From positions 5,734-37,889 of the forward strand of contig PLWX01000288.1 in assembly GCA_003151155.1 (NCBI GenBank): 32,156 nt of DNA. Direction: 5' to 3'. The notes under the pieces were generated by a model that did no database searches, was not told the DNA's origin, and saw only the letters and a list, made by a program, of their open reading frames with translations. The translations under genes were made by a program, and so were the position numbers. Shown piece after piece: positions 17,076 through 25,150 of this stretch; position 1 is the first letter of the stretch; each line of letters begins with the position of its first letter. This DNA is from Acidobacteriaceae bacterium (GTDB lineage Bacteria; Acidobacteriota; Terriglobia; Terriglobales; Acidobacteriaceae).

Positions 17076-18443
17076 ATGTCCTTCAACGACCAGCTCGGCT
17101 TCGCCTTCACCGCGCCCCAGCGCCGTGTATGGCAAGTGCGCGACCTCGTTGGCTCAGTGCGCACCGCCCTCGAACGCGAGTACGCGGATGTCTGGGTTGA
17201 AGGCGAAATTTCGAACTTCCGGCCCGCTGATTCGGGCCATATGTATTTCTCGTTGAAAGATGAAGCTGCCCAACTGCGGATCGTCATGTTTCGATCGCAG
17301 GCGCGCTTGCTGAAATTCCGCCCTGAAAATGGACTGAAGGTGATCGCCCGAGGCCGGGTCACCCTCTACGAGGGGCGAGGAGAATTGCAGCTGATGGCGG
17401 AGTACCTGGAGCCGCAAGGCGCCGGCGCGCTGCAACTCGCATTTGAACAGCTGAAGGCCAAGCTACAGGCGGAAGGCCTCTTTGCTCGCGAACGCAAAAA
17501 GCCTTTACCCGCGATGCCGAAGAAAATTGGCATTGTTACCTCCGCGCGGGGCGCGGTCATTCAAGACATCCTGAACATCCTGCGCCGTCGCCACAAGAGC
17601 GTCTCCATTCTGATCTTCCCCGCGCAGGTGCAGGGCGAAACCGCCGCTGCCGAGGTTTCCAGCGGTGTCCGTTGGTTCAACAAGGCCGCCAATGTCGAAG
17701 TCATCATCGTCGCCCGCGGTGGAGGCTCCATTGAAGACCTGGCGGCTTTCAACGACGAGGCTTTAGCACGCACGATTGCCGCATCGACCATCCCCGTCAT
17801 TTCCGCCGTCGGCCACGAAACTGATTTCACGATCTCCGATTTCGTTGCCGACCTGCGCGCTCCGACCCCTTCCGCCGCCGCTGAGTTGGTGATCCGCTCG
17901 AAGCAGGAGATTGACGATCATCTGACTGCGCTGCGTACCCACTTGGCACGCGCTCTGCGCGTTCGCCTCTTGGAATACGAAAAACGTCTCGACCGGCTCG
18001 CACGGCATGGCGCCTTCGGAGGGATGCAGACCACGATCGCTCGCCGCCAACAAAAAGTTGACGATCTCGTGTTCCGCCTCTCCGCCGCGCAACGAAACAT
18101 CTTTCGGCAACTCCATCGCCGGCTCGACGTTGCCGCCACCCGGGTTCGTCACCACGATCTCCGCAGCCGCTTCGCCTCCGAACACCGCGAAATCAATGCC
18201 AACATCGCAAAGCTCGCCGCAACCTTGCGCAGCTATCTCATGAAGCGCCATTCCCGTCTCGAACGCCTGGGCGGTCAGTTGCAGGGCCTCTCGCCAATCT
18301 CGATCCTGGAGCGCGGCTATGCCTTGGTCTTCGATGCCGGCGGCAAGCTGCTCAAGGATGCCCGACATGTGCGCGAAGGTGACACCATAACCGCCCAACT
18401 CGCCCTCGGCCAGGTCACCGCGACGGTTAAGAAGCCGGAATGA
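17076..18443 (+). CDS. xseA: Exodeoxyribonuclease VII large subunit
   Basis: A 455-residue catalytic subunit of exonuclease VII, which degrades single-stranded DNA in both directions together with XseB. The N-terminal OB fold (about 15-115) includes VWVEGEISNFRPADSGHMYFSLKD. The catalytic region carries IGIVTSARGAVIQDILNIL, VARGGGSIEDLAAFNDE, SAVGHETDFTISDFVADLRAPTPSAAAEL, followed by a long coiled-coil region and the C-terminal RGYALV segment. The ATG at 17076 gives the normal XseA N-terminus (MSFNDQLGFAFTAPQRRVW). In-frame starts further upstream would overlap the divergent 16999 gene. xseB is not in the window. The cdaA gene starts 60 bases downstream. Confidence 0.96.
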   Translation: MSFNDQLGFAFTAPQRRVWQVRDLVGSVRTALEREYADVWVEGEISNFRPADSGHMYFSLKDEAAQLRIVMFRSQARLLKFRPENGLKVIARGRVTLYEGRGELQLMAEYLEPQGAGALQLAFEQLKAKLQAEGLFARERKKPLPAMPKKIGIVTSARGAVIQDILNILRRRHKSVSILIFPAQVQGETAAAEVSSGVRWFNKAANVEVIIVARGGGSIEDLAAFNDEALARTIAASTIPVISAVGHETDFTISDFVADLRAPTPSAAAELVIRSKQEIDDHLTALRTHLARALRVRLLEYEKRLDRLARHGAFGGMQTTIARRQQKVDDLVFRLSAAQRNIFRQLHRRLDVAATRVRHHDLRSRFASEHREINANIAKLAATLRSYLMKRHSRLERLGGQLQGLSPISILERGYALVFDAGGKLLKDARHVREGDTITAQLALGQVTATVKKPE

Positions 18444-18454
18444 GCTCTGTGCAT

Positions 18455-18460
18455 TAAAAT
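18455..18460 (+). promoter_or_regulatory. -10-like box (TAAAAT) upstream of cdaA
   Basis: TAAAAT lies 12 bases after the xseA stop and 43 bases before the cdaA ATG at 18504. It could give the cdaA-cdaR-glmM genes a promoter separate from xseA. No good -35 box is visible, so this is a weak call. Confidence 0.3.
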
Positions 18461-18503
18461 AGAGTTGCGGTGGGCACGCACCTTCGACCCAGAGAGGATC
18501 CGG

Positions 18504-19382
18504 ATGGGCCAGTGGTTGGCACGTGGACGCGTACCCCAGGCAACCGACCTGGCTACGGCCGTGATCGACATCCTGTTGGTCGCGCTGCTCATTTATGAGT
18601 TCCTTAAGCTCATCCGCGGCACCCGCGCCACGCCCATGCTCCTCGGCGTCTTCGTCCTGGCAGTTGCTTTCATCGCTGCGCGCTTCGCCGAACTCCGCAC
18701 CCTCGACTGGTTGATGACTACGCTGTTGCCCTACGGCATTTTTGCGCTTATCGTCGTCTTCGCCGGCGAAATTCGCCACGCCCTCGCGCGCCTCGGACGC
18801 AAGCTGACGAGTTCCCGCTCCAATGCTGCCAATGCAGAGTCTTACGACGACGTCGTCCTCGCTTCCAATCTGTTTTCGCAGAATCAGACCGGCGCGCTGA
18901 TCGTGATCGAACGCGAAATCGGTCTTCGTACCTATATCGAAAGTGGCGTCGTTCTTGACGCGCACATCTCTTACGACCTGCTCGCAACCATTTTCCGTCC
19001 CAGCGCTCCGTTGCATGATGGCGCGGTCATTATCCAGAAAGATCGTGTCGCCGCGGCTGCCTGCTTCCTTCCGCTTTCGATCAACCCGGTGCTCTCCACC
19101 CAGCTCGGCACGCGCCATCGCGCGGGGATCGGCATCACCGAAGAGAGCGACGCAATCTCCGTAATCGTCTCCGAAGAAACCGGAGCCATCTCGGTTGCTG
19201 TCGGCGGACAAATCGAACGCGACATTACTCCTGAAGAGTTACGCGAACGGCTGAGCATCCTGCTGCACCGCCACGTTCCCGCAACTACTTTGCCGACCCC
19301 GCAGGATCACGATCCCGAGAACGGCAAGATCCACGCTGATTTTCGTGATTCGCAGAACGATTCGACGGAGATCGAACCATGA
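18504..19382 (+). CDS. cdaA: Diadenylate cyclase CdaA (c-di-AMP synthase)
   Basis: A 292-residue membrane-bound enzyme that joins two ATP into cyclic di-AMP. Three TM segments lie within residues 14-90 (IDILLVALLIYEFL; PMLLGVFVLAVAFIAARF; LLPYGIFALIVVFAG). The DAC domain (about 110-250) has the catalytic motifs LHDGAVII (D172-G173-A174) and GTRHRAG (R204-H205-R206). The ATG at 18504 is chosen because AGAGG lies six bases upstream; a TTG at 18465 is in frame but unsupported. Its TGA overlaps the cdaR ATG by 4 bases. A hydrophilic tail of about 35 residues follows the DAC domain. The cdaA-cdaR-glmM order is the classical c-di-AMP locus of Firmicutes. Confidence 0.97.
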   Translation: MGQWLARGRVPQATDLATAVIDILLVALLIYEFLKLIRGTRATPMLLGVFVLAVAFIAARFAELRTLDWLMTTLLPYGIFALIVVFAGEIRHALARLGRKLTSSRSNAANAESYDDVVLASNLFSQNQTGALIVIEREIGLRTYIESGVVLDAHISYDLLATIFRPSAPLHDGAVIIQKDRVAAAACFLPLSINPVLSTQLGTRHRAGIGITEESDAISVIVSEETGAISVAVGGQIERDITPEELRERLSILLHRHVPATTLPTPQDHDPENGKIHADFRDSQNDSTEIEP

Positions 19383-20053
19383 TTTTCTGGCTGCGCACTC
19401 ACGTCTTCGGCCACCTCCGCCTGAAGATTCTTTCGCTGCTTATCGCCTTGGCTCTTTGGTACGCCGTGGCCCACGATCAGCCCGCGGAAATCGCCCTCAG
19501 TGTGCCGATTGAGTTCTACAACACTCCCGAACATCTTGAGATCAGTTCCGAACGCATTCAGCGTGCTGAAATCCGCGTCCAGGGGCCAGCACGCATCCTC
19601 CGCGAGATGACTAACGCAGACATTGATGCCGTCATCGATCTCGCAGGCGCTCGCGTCGGCGAACACACCTTTGATCTCACTCCAAAGCAGATACGTCATC
19701 TGCCTCATAACGTCGAAATCCTGCAAGTCGTGCCCTCCCAGGTCCGACTCGAACTTGATCGAAGCGCATCGAAGACCGTCAGTGTCACTCCGCGCGTAAT
19801 CGGTAGCTTCGCCCCGGGCTATCGGCTTGGAGACGTTGAGGTCAACCCGTCGAAGATCCAGATCTTTGGGCCGGAGTCGCGGTTAAAGAATATCGAATCC
19901 GCCGTGACGGATCCGGTTGACGCTACTGGATTAGTCGGCAGCGCATCCTTCCCGACACAAGCCTATGTCGGCGATCCGCTCGTACAGCTCTCGAATCCCG
20001 AAACCATTCATGTGACCGTCTCGACGGTGAAAACCAAGCCAGGAGAAAAGTGA
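19379..20053 (+). CDS. cdaR: CdaR/YbbR-domain regulator of diadenylate cyclase
   Basis: A 224-residue membrane-anchored protein. One TM segment at about 14-31 (RLKILSLLIALALWYAV) is followed by an extracytoplasmic region with two YbbR-type repeats (about 40-120 and 125-220; each has a PARI/PSKIQIFGP-like strand pattern). In Firmicutes CdaR binds CdaA and modulates c-di-AMP synthesis. Firmicute proteins often carry three or four repeats; this short version resembles YbbR proteins of Gram-negative phyla. It overlaps both neighbours by 4 bases (ATGA at 19379, GTGA at 20050), implying translational coupling with cdaA and glmM. Confidence 0.93.
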   Translation: MIFWLRTHVFGHLRLKILSLLIALALWYAVAHDQPAEIALSVPIEFYNTPEHLEISSERIQRAEIRVQGPARILREMTNADIDAVIDLAGARVGEHTFDLTPKQIRHLPHNVEILQVVPSQVRLELDRSASKTVSVTPRVIGSFAPGYRLGDVEVNPSKIQIFGPESRLKNIESAVTDPVDATGLVGSASFPTQAYVGDPLVQLSNPETIHVTVSTVKTKPGEK

Positions 20054-21450
20054 CCGCGTTGTCCTCTAAAAACACCCCCAGCCAAGTACGACAACTTTTT
20101 GGCACCGACGGGATCCGCGGTGTTGCCGGAGAATACCCTCTCGACGCGCACACTGTGTTTGCGATCGGTCGTGCCCTCGGGTCTCGTCTCTCCGAAACTC
20201 ATTCGCCCACGCGCGTTCTCATCGGGCAAGACACTCGTGAGTCCAGCGAATGGATCAGCCGTGCCCTGGCTCGCGGCTTGTTGAGCGCAGGCGCTGAAGT
20301 CGCTAGCGCCGGCGTCGTAACTACTCCTGGCGTGGCCTACCTCACACGAACCCATGGCTTCTCCGCCGGCATCGTGATCTCTGCTTCGCACAATCCGTGG
20401 ATGGATAACGGCATTAAAGTTTTTGGCGCCGATGGATTCAAGCTGTCCGACGAAATTGAACACCAGATCGAAGCCCAAATCTTCTATCACCTCGAAGAGC
20501 TCGAACGTGCCGAGAGCGAAGGCGAAGGTCCGGCGATGCTTCCCGGCGAAGAGAACCTTCGCGACGACTACGCTGCGTGGTTGCGTTCTCAAGTCGAGGG
20601 TATCGACTTCAGTCGCTTCCGCGTGTTGCTCGACTGCGCCAACGGTGCGGCATCTTCCATCGTGCACCTCGTCTTCCCGCCGCTTAACGTCGCAACCGTC
20701 TTCACCCACATCAGTCCGACAGGCCGGAACATTAACGCCAATTGCGGCGCACTGCATCCCGGGGAAGTCGCGCAAAAGGTAGCTCAGCCCGGTGCACGCT
20801 TCGACCTTGGCATTACCTTCGATGGCGATGCCGATCGCGCACTCTTCAGCGATGCGCAAGGGAACATCGTGAACGGCGATGCCGTCCTTCTACTCGCTGC
20901 GCGTGACATGCAATCTCACGGGAAGTTAGACAAAGACACTGTCGTGGCCACCACCATGTCAAACATGGGGCTGGAAGCGGCTCTCAAGCGTTCTGGCATT
21001 CACATGCTACGCGCTGCCGTCGGCGATAAATACGTATTGGAAGAGATGCAGAAGACGGGCGCCACTCTCGGCGGGGAACAGTCTGGACACATTTTGTTCA
21101 TGGATAGCGATGCGACCACCGGCGACGGCATACTGACCGCGCTGCGCGTCCTTGAGGTCCTGGCACGCTCTGGGAAATCGCTTGCTGAACTCGTGGCGGA
21201 TTTGAAGGTCTTCCCGCAAGTTATCCGCAACATCAAGGTGCGGGAGAAGACTCCACTGAAAGATCTGCCGGCCGTGATGACGGCGATTCACGCCGCCGAA
21301 AAAGATCTCGGCGAAAGTGGCCGCGTCGTCGTGCGCTATTCGGGAACTGAAAGACTGGCCCGCGTCATGATCGAAGCCGAATCCGAAGAGAAGATGAGCC
21401 ACCACGCCGCGGCAATTTCGGAAGCCATTCAGCAAACGATCGGAATCTAG
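20050..21450 (+). CDS. glmM: Phosphoglucosamine mutase
   Basis: A 466-residue enzyme that converts glucosamine 6-phosphate to glucosamine 1-phosphate for UDP-GlcNAc and peptidoglycan synthesis. It has LFGTDGIRG near the start, the phosphoserine loop SASHNP (S113), the metal loop DGDADR (258-263), GGEQSGH for substrate and RYSGTE for phosphate binding. The GTG start at 20050 overlaps the cdaR stop by 4 bases. In Firmicutes CdaA activity is restrained by direct GlmM binding, so the linkage probably has regulatory meaning here too. This mutase is distinct from the one fused to a nucleotidyltransferase domain at 8720-10933. Confidence 0.97.
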   Translation: MTALSSKNTPSQVRQLFGTDGIRGVAGEYPLDAHTVFAIGRALGSRLSETHSPTRVLIGQDTRESSEWISRALARGLLSAGAEVASAGVVTTPGVAYLTRTHGFSAGIVISASHNPWMDNGIKVFGADGFKLSDEIEHQIEAQIFYHLEELERAESEGEGPAMLPGEENLRDDYAAWLRSQVEGIDFSRFRVLLDCANGAASSIVHLVFPPLNVATVFTHISPTGRNINANCGALHPGEVAQKVAQPGARFDLGITFDGDADRALFSDAQGNIVNGDAVLLLAARDMQSHGKLDKDTVVATTMSNMGLEAALKRSGIHMLRAAVGDKYVLEEMQKTGATLGGEQSGHILFMDSDATTGDGILTALRVLEVLARSGKSLAELVADLKVFPQVIRNIKVREKTPLKDLPAVMTAIHAAEKDLGESGRVVVRYSGTERLARVMIEAESEEKMSHHAAAISEAIQQTIGI

Positions 21451-21488
21451 TCGATCCGGACGCCCATTTCTTCTGGCGTTCCTGACGA

Positions 21489-22130
21489 TTACTCCTCTTC
21501 CTGCTTGGGAGAATGCATGACCTTGCACATTTCCTCCGCCACCGCGCTCCCTTGTGACCTCAAGCCTTCCAGGGTCCCCGTCCGATCCGCTTCCGACCGG
21601 TTTTGACTTAACTTCCAGGAGGCTTCAATGCGCGTGATCGGCATCTCGAAGGCAACGATCGCCTTCAGCATTCCTTCCACATAGTCGGACGGCGCATCGC
21701 TCACTTTCCAGGGCTGATCGAAGCCGACCTCGTTCTTTTCCGTTAATCGCGTCACGATTTCTAACAACAAGTCGCGGTCATCGCTGAATCTCACTTTGCC
21801 GTAGGCATGCACCGCGACATAGTTCCAGGTCGGCACTACGCGCCCATGCTCTTGCTTTGCGGCATACCATTGGGGAGAGACGTATCCATTCGGTCCCACA
21901 AAAATCGCCAGGCTCTCATCTTCAGTTGCAGTCTGCCACTGTGGGTTCGCCCGCGCGATATGTCCCCTCAACGTCCCCTGCTCTCCGTTGTTGGTGTCGA
22001 ATAGTACAGGCGCATGGGTGGCGAGCAGTCCAGTTGCGGTGTTCGTCACCAGCGACACAAATCCGATCCGCGTCATCATCTCGCGCAGAACGGCAACATC
22101 TTCTTGTCTAAATGAGGAAGGGGTGTACAT
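21489..22130 (-). CDS. FMN-binding PaiB-like protein
   Basis: A 213-residue protein of the PaiB family (split-barrel flavin-reductase fold). It opens with MYTPSSFRQED and contains FVGPNGYVSPQWY, VVPTWNYVAVHAYGKV and the C-terminal ASWKLSQNRSEADR motif, all family hallmarks. The ATG at 22130 is preferred to an in-frame ATG at 22163 because it gives the conserved MYxPxxF start and has AAAGG seven bases upstream. Bacillus PaiB was described as a negative regulator of sporulation and protease genes, but most members are probably FMN/heme-binding enzymes. It converges on glmM with 38 bases between the stops. Confidence 0.92.
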   Translation of the reverse strand: MYTPSSFRQEDVAVLREMMTRIGFVSLVTNTATGLLATHAPVLFDTNNGEQGTLRGHIARANPQWQTATEDESLAIFVGPNGYVSPQWYAAKQEHGRVVPTWNYVAVHAYGKVRFSDDRDLLLEIVTRLTEKNEVGFDQPWKVSDAPSDYVEGMLKAIVAFEMPITRIEASWKLSQNRSEADRTGTLEGLRSQGSAVAEEMCKVMHSPKQEEE

Positions 22131-22200
22131 GAGACCGCCTTTGCTTCGGACAGTCTCTCGCAAGCCACGGCGGCACGCAACAGAGCGAAAATGATTCTGA

Positions 22201-22458
22201 CTAGGCTACGTGTGCTGCACTGGTTCCGCCAGCCGTACGGACCGGTCGGAATGATTCCATGTGCCACGCTTGATGCGATTTCTTTGTCGCCTCTGCCGCA
22301 ATCAGTTTCTTGAGGCAGCTATGCACTTTGCGGCGTGCAACCGCAGCGACAACAGATCCCGGTTTTGCCCGTCGAAAATGTTCATTCGCAATCCGCAGCG
22401 CGGTAACGGCTGCCTGGTAGGAGGCTTTGAGTTCCTGGCAATTTTCGCAACTCATCAT
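22201..22458 (-). CDS. Small CxxC protein of unknown function
   Basis: A possible 85-residue protein that begins MMSCENCQELKASYQAAVTALRIANE. A CxxC pair (C4, C7) sits at the N-terminus, then come about 50 residues of likely alpha helix rich in Ala, Arg and Lys, with another cysteine at about residue 47 (KVHSCLKKL), and a low-complexity tail. GGAG lies 10 bases before the ATG at 22458. No family is recognised. The size and N-terminal CxxC fit small helical proteins of unknown role that I associate with acidobacterial genomes. It sits between ogt and the paiB-like gene on the same strand. Coding is likely but not certain. Confidence 0.5.
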   Translation of the reverse strand: MMSCENCQELKASYQAAVTALRIANEHFRRAKPGSVVAAVARRKVHSCLKKLIAAEATKKSHQAWHMESFRPVRTAGGTSAAHVA

Positions 22459-22536
22459 GGCGCGCCATCTCCGGATTCGAGCCTCTCTACTTCAATCTAA
22501 AATCCAGAGTTCCGCAATCCGAGAAACGCGCTCTAA

Positions 22537-23097
22537 CTACTCTTTGGTCATCTGCACCTTTGTTACTTTCGTGAGATCGTCATCGGGAAAGAGCTCGCCA
22601 TTTCCCGGAATTACGCCTTCCAGCCTCAACAGCCGTTCTTTGAGACCGATACCGCCTCCGTATCCCGCAAGTCTCCCGTCGGAATTAATGACCCTGTGGC
22701 ACGGAATAACAATGGGTATTGGATTGTGATGATTTGCCTGCCCCACCGCCCGCGATGCCGCAGGCCTGCCTGCTGCCTCGGCCACTTCGAGGTAGGATCG
22801 CGCCTGTCCGTAGGGGATCTTCGTTAGGATCTCCCAACACTTTCGCTGGAACTCCGTTCCGCTCCGAAGATCGATCCCAACGGTGAACTCCGTGCGTTCA
22901 CCGGCGAAGTATTCTGTTAGCTGCTTCCGCACCTCTGCGGTTTGCTCTTCTGAAATCACCCAGTTGACATCCTTATCGAAGCTGATTGGAGGAAAATCCC
23001 GGCTCCCCCAGTCAATAAACACCACGCCCTTGTCCGAAACCGCGATCCATAGCGGCCCAATGGCGGATTTCATTTGCGAGTAGTAAAGGGTTTCCAT
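22537..23097 (-). CDS. ogt: Methylated-DNA--[protein]-cysteine S-methyltransferase
   Basis: A 186-residue suicide DNA repair protein that moves an alkyl group from O6-alkylguanine to its own cysteine. The active site is PIVIPCHRVI with acceptor C133. The helix-turn-helix around IPYGQARSYLEVAEAAGRPAASRAVG contains the arginine finger, and FQRKCWEILTKIP precedes it. The N-terminal ribonuclease H-like domain spans about 1-80. There is no Ada-type N-terminal zinc domain, so it is of the Ogt/MGMT type. The gene stands alone on the minus strand. A C-terminal tail of about 20 mostly charged residues follows the usual GVIPG end. Confidence 0.95.
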   Translation of the reverse strand: METLYYSQMKSAIGPLWIAVSDKGVVFIDWGSRDFPPISFDKDVNWVISEEQTAEVRKQLTEYFAGERTEFTVGIDLRSGTEFQRKCWEILTKIPYGQARSYLEVAEAAGRPAASRAVGQANHHNPIPIVIPCHRVINSDGRLAGYGGGIGLKERLLRLEGVIPGNGELFPDDDLTKVTKVQMTKE

Positions 23098-23165
23098 ACG
23101 TGGGACCGGCCCCGCACCGGGATTCTATCCCCTTACGGCGGCAATTCTCGGCCGTTCGCCCCAAA

Positions 23166-23198
23166 GAAAAACTCCCGCCCGGATGACCGGAGCGGGAG
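23166..23198 (-). terminator. Rho-independent terminator of the OmpA-like gene
   Basis: On the minus strand CTCCCGC (23198-23192) pairs with GCGGGAG (23178-23172). An inner CCGG/CCGG pair with a 4-base loop extends the stem past one bulged base, and TTTTTCTTT follows. It lies 21 bases after the stop at 23220. Confidence 0.9.
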
Positions 23199-23219
23199 GG
23201 GTGTTAGGTGTAATCGAGC

Positions 23220-24128
23220 TTACTGTTTCGGGGTCTGCGGCTGAACCGGAGCAGCGTTATCCGATTGCGGCATCGCACCGTTCGCGGAAGCCATTTCGCC
23301 CAGGCTGTTCTTCAACAGGCTGATCTCCACGCGTCCGCCCTTGGTGTATTTCGGCTTCTCGTCCGAGGTTGCGGAAGCGGCCTGCACCTTGGCGTTGCCC
23401 ATGCCCATCGTGTAGACGCGATAGACCGGAACGTTAGCGTTGATCACGAGGTAGCGGACCACTTCGTCGGCGATGCGCTGCGAGTTGTCGAGTGCCACGC
23501 GGCCTTTTCCAGGAGCGAAGCCTTGCACTTCGACGATGTAGCCCTTCTGATCGGAAAGACCCTTCGCCATATCGTCGAGCGATTCTTTCGCCTTCGCGCT
23601 CAACACGCTCTGCCCAGGACGGAAGCGGATCTCAACCTGCGAGGCCTCTTTGTACTGGTCAATGTTTTCGACCGTGGTCTGGACCGTCTGCAACCGCTGG
23701 CTGGCTTGCGTCGCGGTGCTGTTCGCCTGCTGTGCGCGATTACCGGCATCCAAGGCGTGCTGATCGGCTTCCGTCGCTTTCGCCGACGCTACGCGAATGC
23801 CTTCCTGAGCGCGCGCATCAACGTCTTTAATGGCCTTGCCGTTTGCGGCCGTCAGTTCATCGAGCTCATTCACGCGATCGCGAATCGGCGCCATCTGGCG
23901 CTGCACATACTTTTTCCGCGCAAACGGATTCATCTTGCCCCAGAATCCCTCGCGGATGTCCGGCTGCAGAGGCTGATGCGCGCCCATGCCTTTCTCTTGA
24001 TCGGGCGTCACGCCCTGAGTGGCGGCAGGTTGATTGGTGTCACTGGGTGTAGTAGCGGTGTTCTGCGCCAGGGCTGGCATTGCCAGGGTTACAGCCAACG
24101 GTAGCGCGAGCAGGAAGCGGCTTTTCAT
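23220..24128 (-). CDS. OmpA-like envelope protein with coiled coil and degenerate peptidoglycan site
   Basis: A 302-residue exported protein. The ATG at 24128 is chosen because GGAGG lies eight bases upstream and a clean signal peptide follows (MKSRFLLALPLAV, cleavage near ALA-Q at 21). Residues 80-165 form an Ala/Gln-rich coiled coil. An OmpA_C-like fold occupies 166-272 (EIRFRPGQSVLS, KGYIVEVQGFAPG, DNSQRIADEVVRYLV, GRVEISLL). The usual GHTD motif is replaced by VQGFAP (201-206), while the arginine of the LSxxRA helix is kept as R218. Peptidoglycan binding may therefore be altered. A Pro/Gln-rich tail ends the protein. It is probably periplasmic, tethering or sensing at the cell wall. A strong terminator follows. 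Confidence 0.85.
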   Translation of the reverse strand: MKSRFLLALPLAVTLAMPALAQNTATTPSDTNQPAATQGVTPDQEKGMGAHQPLQPDIREGFWGKMNPFARKKYVQRQMAPIRDRVNELDELTAANGKAIKDVDARAQEGIRVASAKATEADQHALDAGNRAQQANSTATQASQRLQTVQTTVENIDQYKEASQVEIRFRPGQSVLSAKAKESLDDMAKGLSDQKGYIVEVQGFAPGKGRVALDNSQRIADEVVRYLVINANVPVYRVYTMGMGNAKVQAASATSDEKPKYTKGGRVEISLLKNSLGEMASANGAMPQSDNAAPVQPQTPKQ

Positions 24129-24346
24129 TACTTGATCCTCCGGGTAGATCTTCAAACTTGGGTTAGCCCGATTCGAGCGATCGATCCGAGCTGCGCACAA
24201 TGGCGCGAACACCTATCTCTTAATCAACTGGAATGCCAAACTTCTGCCTCATTAAGCCCTTTATTTTCATAGGGATTTTTGCGAGAGTTCCCGGCCAGCT
24301 GAGTAGGAACGGTAATCGATGAGTAATTTTGACAGAGCAGAAGCGG

Positions 24347-24946
24347 CTATACCGTCTTCGGTTTGGCCTTCAACTTCACTTGTTTGTTCTGCACTTCGAG
24401 CGAATACTCCACCGCTTCGCACTTGAAATCCTTGCGGATTTGTTCGGTTTTCTTCCTGAGGAAGGAAGCAAACGACTCGAACGATGAGCCTGCTGTTTCG
24501 CCAACTTTCTGTTTTTCCGCGAGCATGCGCTCATAGAAAGCCCGCACCGTATCCATCTCCTTACCCACGTCGCTGCATGCGATCTTTGAGGATTCACTCT
24601 CCGGAACCGCGCCCAGCGCCGCTTGCGCCGCGCGTTCGACCTCGGTGCGCAGGCCGGCGATTCCCAACACCGCGTCCTGGGGACGGCGATATCCCTCTTC
24701 CTTGATTTTGAGCTTTTGTCGCCAGAGATCGCTGAAGATCGCATACCGCTGGGTCAAACTATTGAGCTTATATCGCTGGGAGAAGTTGAGTTTCTGGCTG
24801 TCGCCATACTTCTTAATCAGGTTTGTGACCCGCCAAATCGTGTCCGTGGGCGGCTTTTTCGAACCCCCGCCAAAATAAATGTCGTACTCAATCTTTAGCC
24901 GCCGCAGGCTGCTGTCGAGCAGGTCGAGCTCCTCATCAATCGTCAA
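24347..24946 (-). CDS. Conserved protein of unknown function (MXAN_5187-C-like)
   Basis: A likely 199-residue cytoplasmic protein. The reading frame is open to 25132, but the TTG at 24946 is preferred: GAGG lies seven bases upstream, TGCTATATT resembling an extended -10 sits about 65 bases upstream, and the product then begins MTIDEELDLLDSSLRRLKIEYD, which looks like the true conserved start. KIEYDIYFGGGSKKPP and RYKLNSLTQRYAIFSDLWRQKL are the most distinctive stretches. The remainder is charged and helical, ending in a Lys-rich tail. From memory it resembles a family shared by Acidobacteria and myxobacteria (MXAN_5187 C-terminal type). No function is known to me. It is divergent from the response regulator. 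Confidence 0.7.
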   Translation of the reverse strand: MTIDEELDLLDSSLRRLKIEYDIYFGGGSKKPPTDTIWRVTNLIKKYGDSQKLNFSQRYKLNSLTQRYAIFSDLWRQKLKIKEEGYRRPQDAVLGIAGLRTEVERAAQAALGAVPESESSKIACSDVGKEMDTVRAFYERMLAEKQKVGETAGSSFESFASFLRKKTEQIRKDFKCEAVEYSLEVQNKQVKLKAKPKTV

Positions 24947-25150
24947 CTGCACACCTCGAGAGCGGTCTGACGAGCCGGAAAGGCCAGAACCGGGCGGATT
25001 TCCCGGAATATAGCACAGCGGCATCGATTTAAACCGACCCATCCGCAAAACGTCAGGCCATGTTCCTGCATCAAACCCCAATTGTGAGTCTCTGGCGAGA
25101 GTCCCCCAAGATGCAATCTTCTCCGCTGGCATCTATAGTAGAGAGGTCTT

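Noticed and set aside
17763-19211. 482-codon open frame on the minus strand
   Set aside because: Antisense to xseA and cdaA, both clearly real. The composition (runs of Gly, Glu, Arg, Asp) is that of a shadow frame.
20008-20859. 283-codon open frame on the minus strand
   Set aside because: Antisense to glmM; no motif of its own.
21451-21488. Hairpin-like GGACGCC/GGCGTTCC between glmM and the paiB-like gene
   Set aside because: The stem needs a bulge and there is no T-tract on either strand, so a terminator is not supported.
23265-24104. 279-codon open frame on the plus strand
   Set aside because: Antisense to the OmpA-like gene, which has a signal peptide, a good ribosome site and a terminator.
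24129-24346. Possible small gene or RNA in the 218-base gap before the OmpA-like gene
   Set aside because: No ribosome site with a credible frame, no strong hairpin and no recognisable RNA motif were found.
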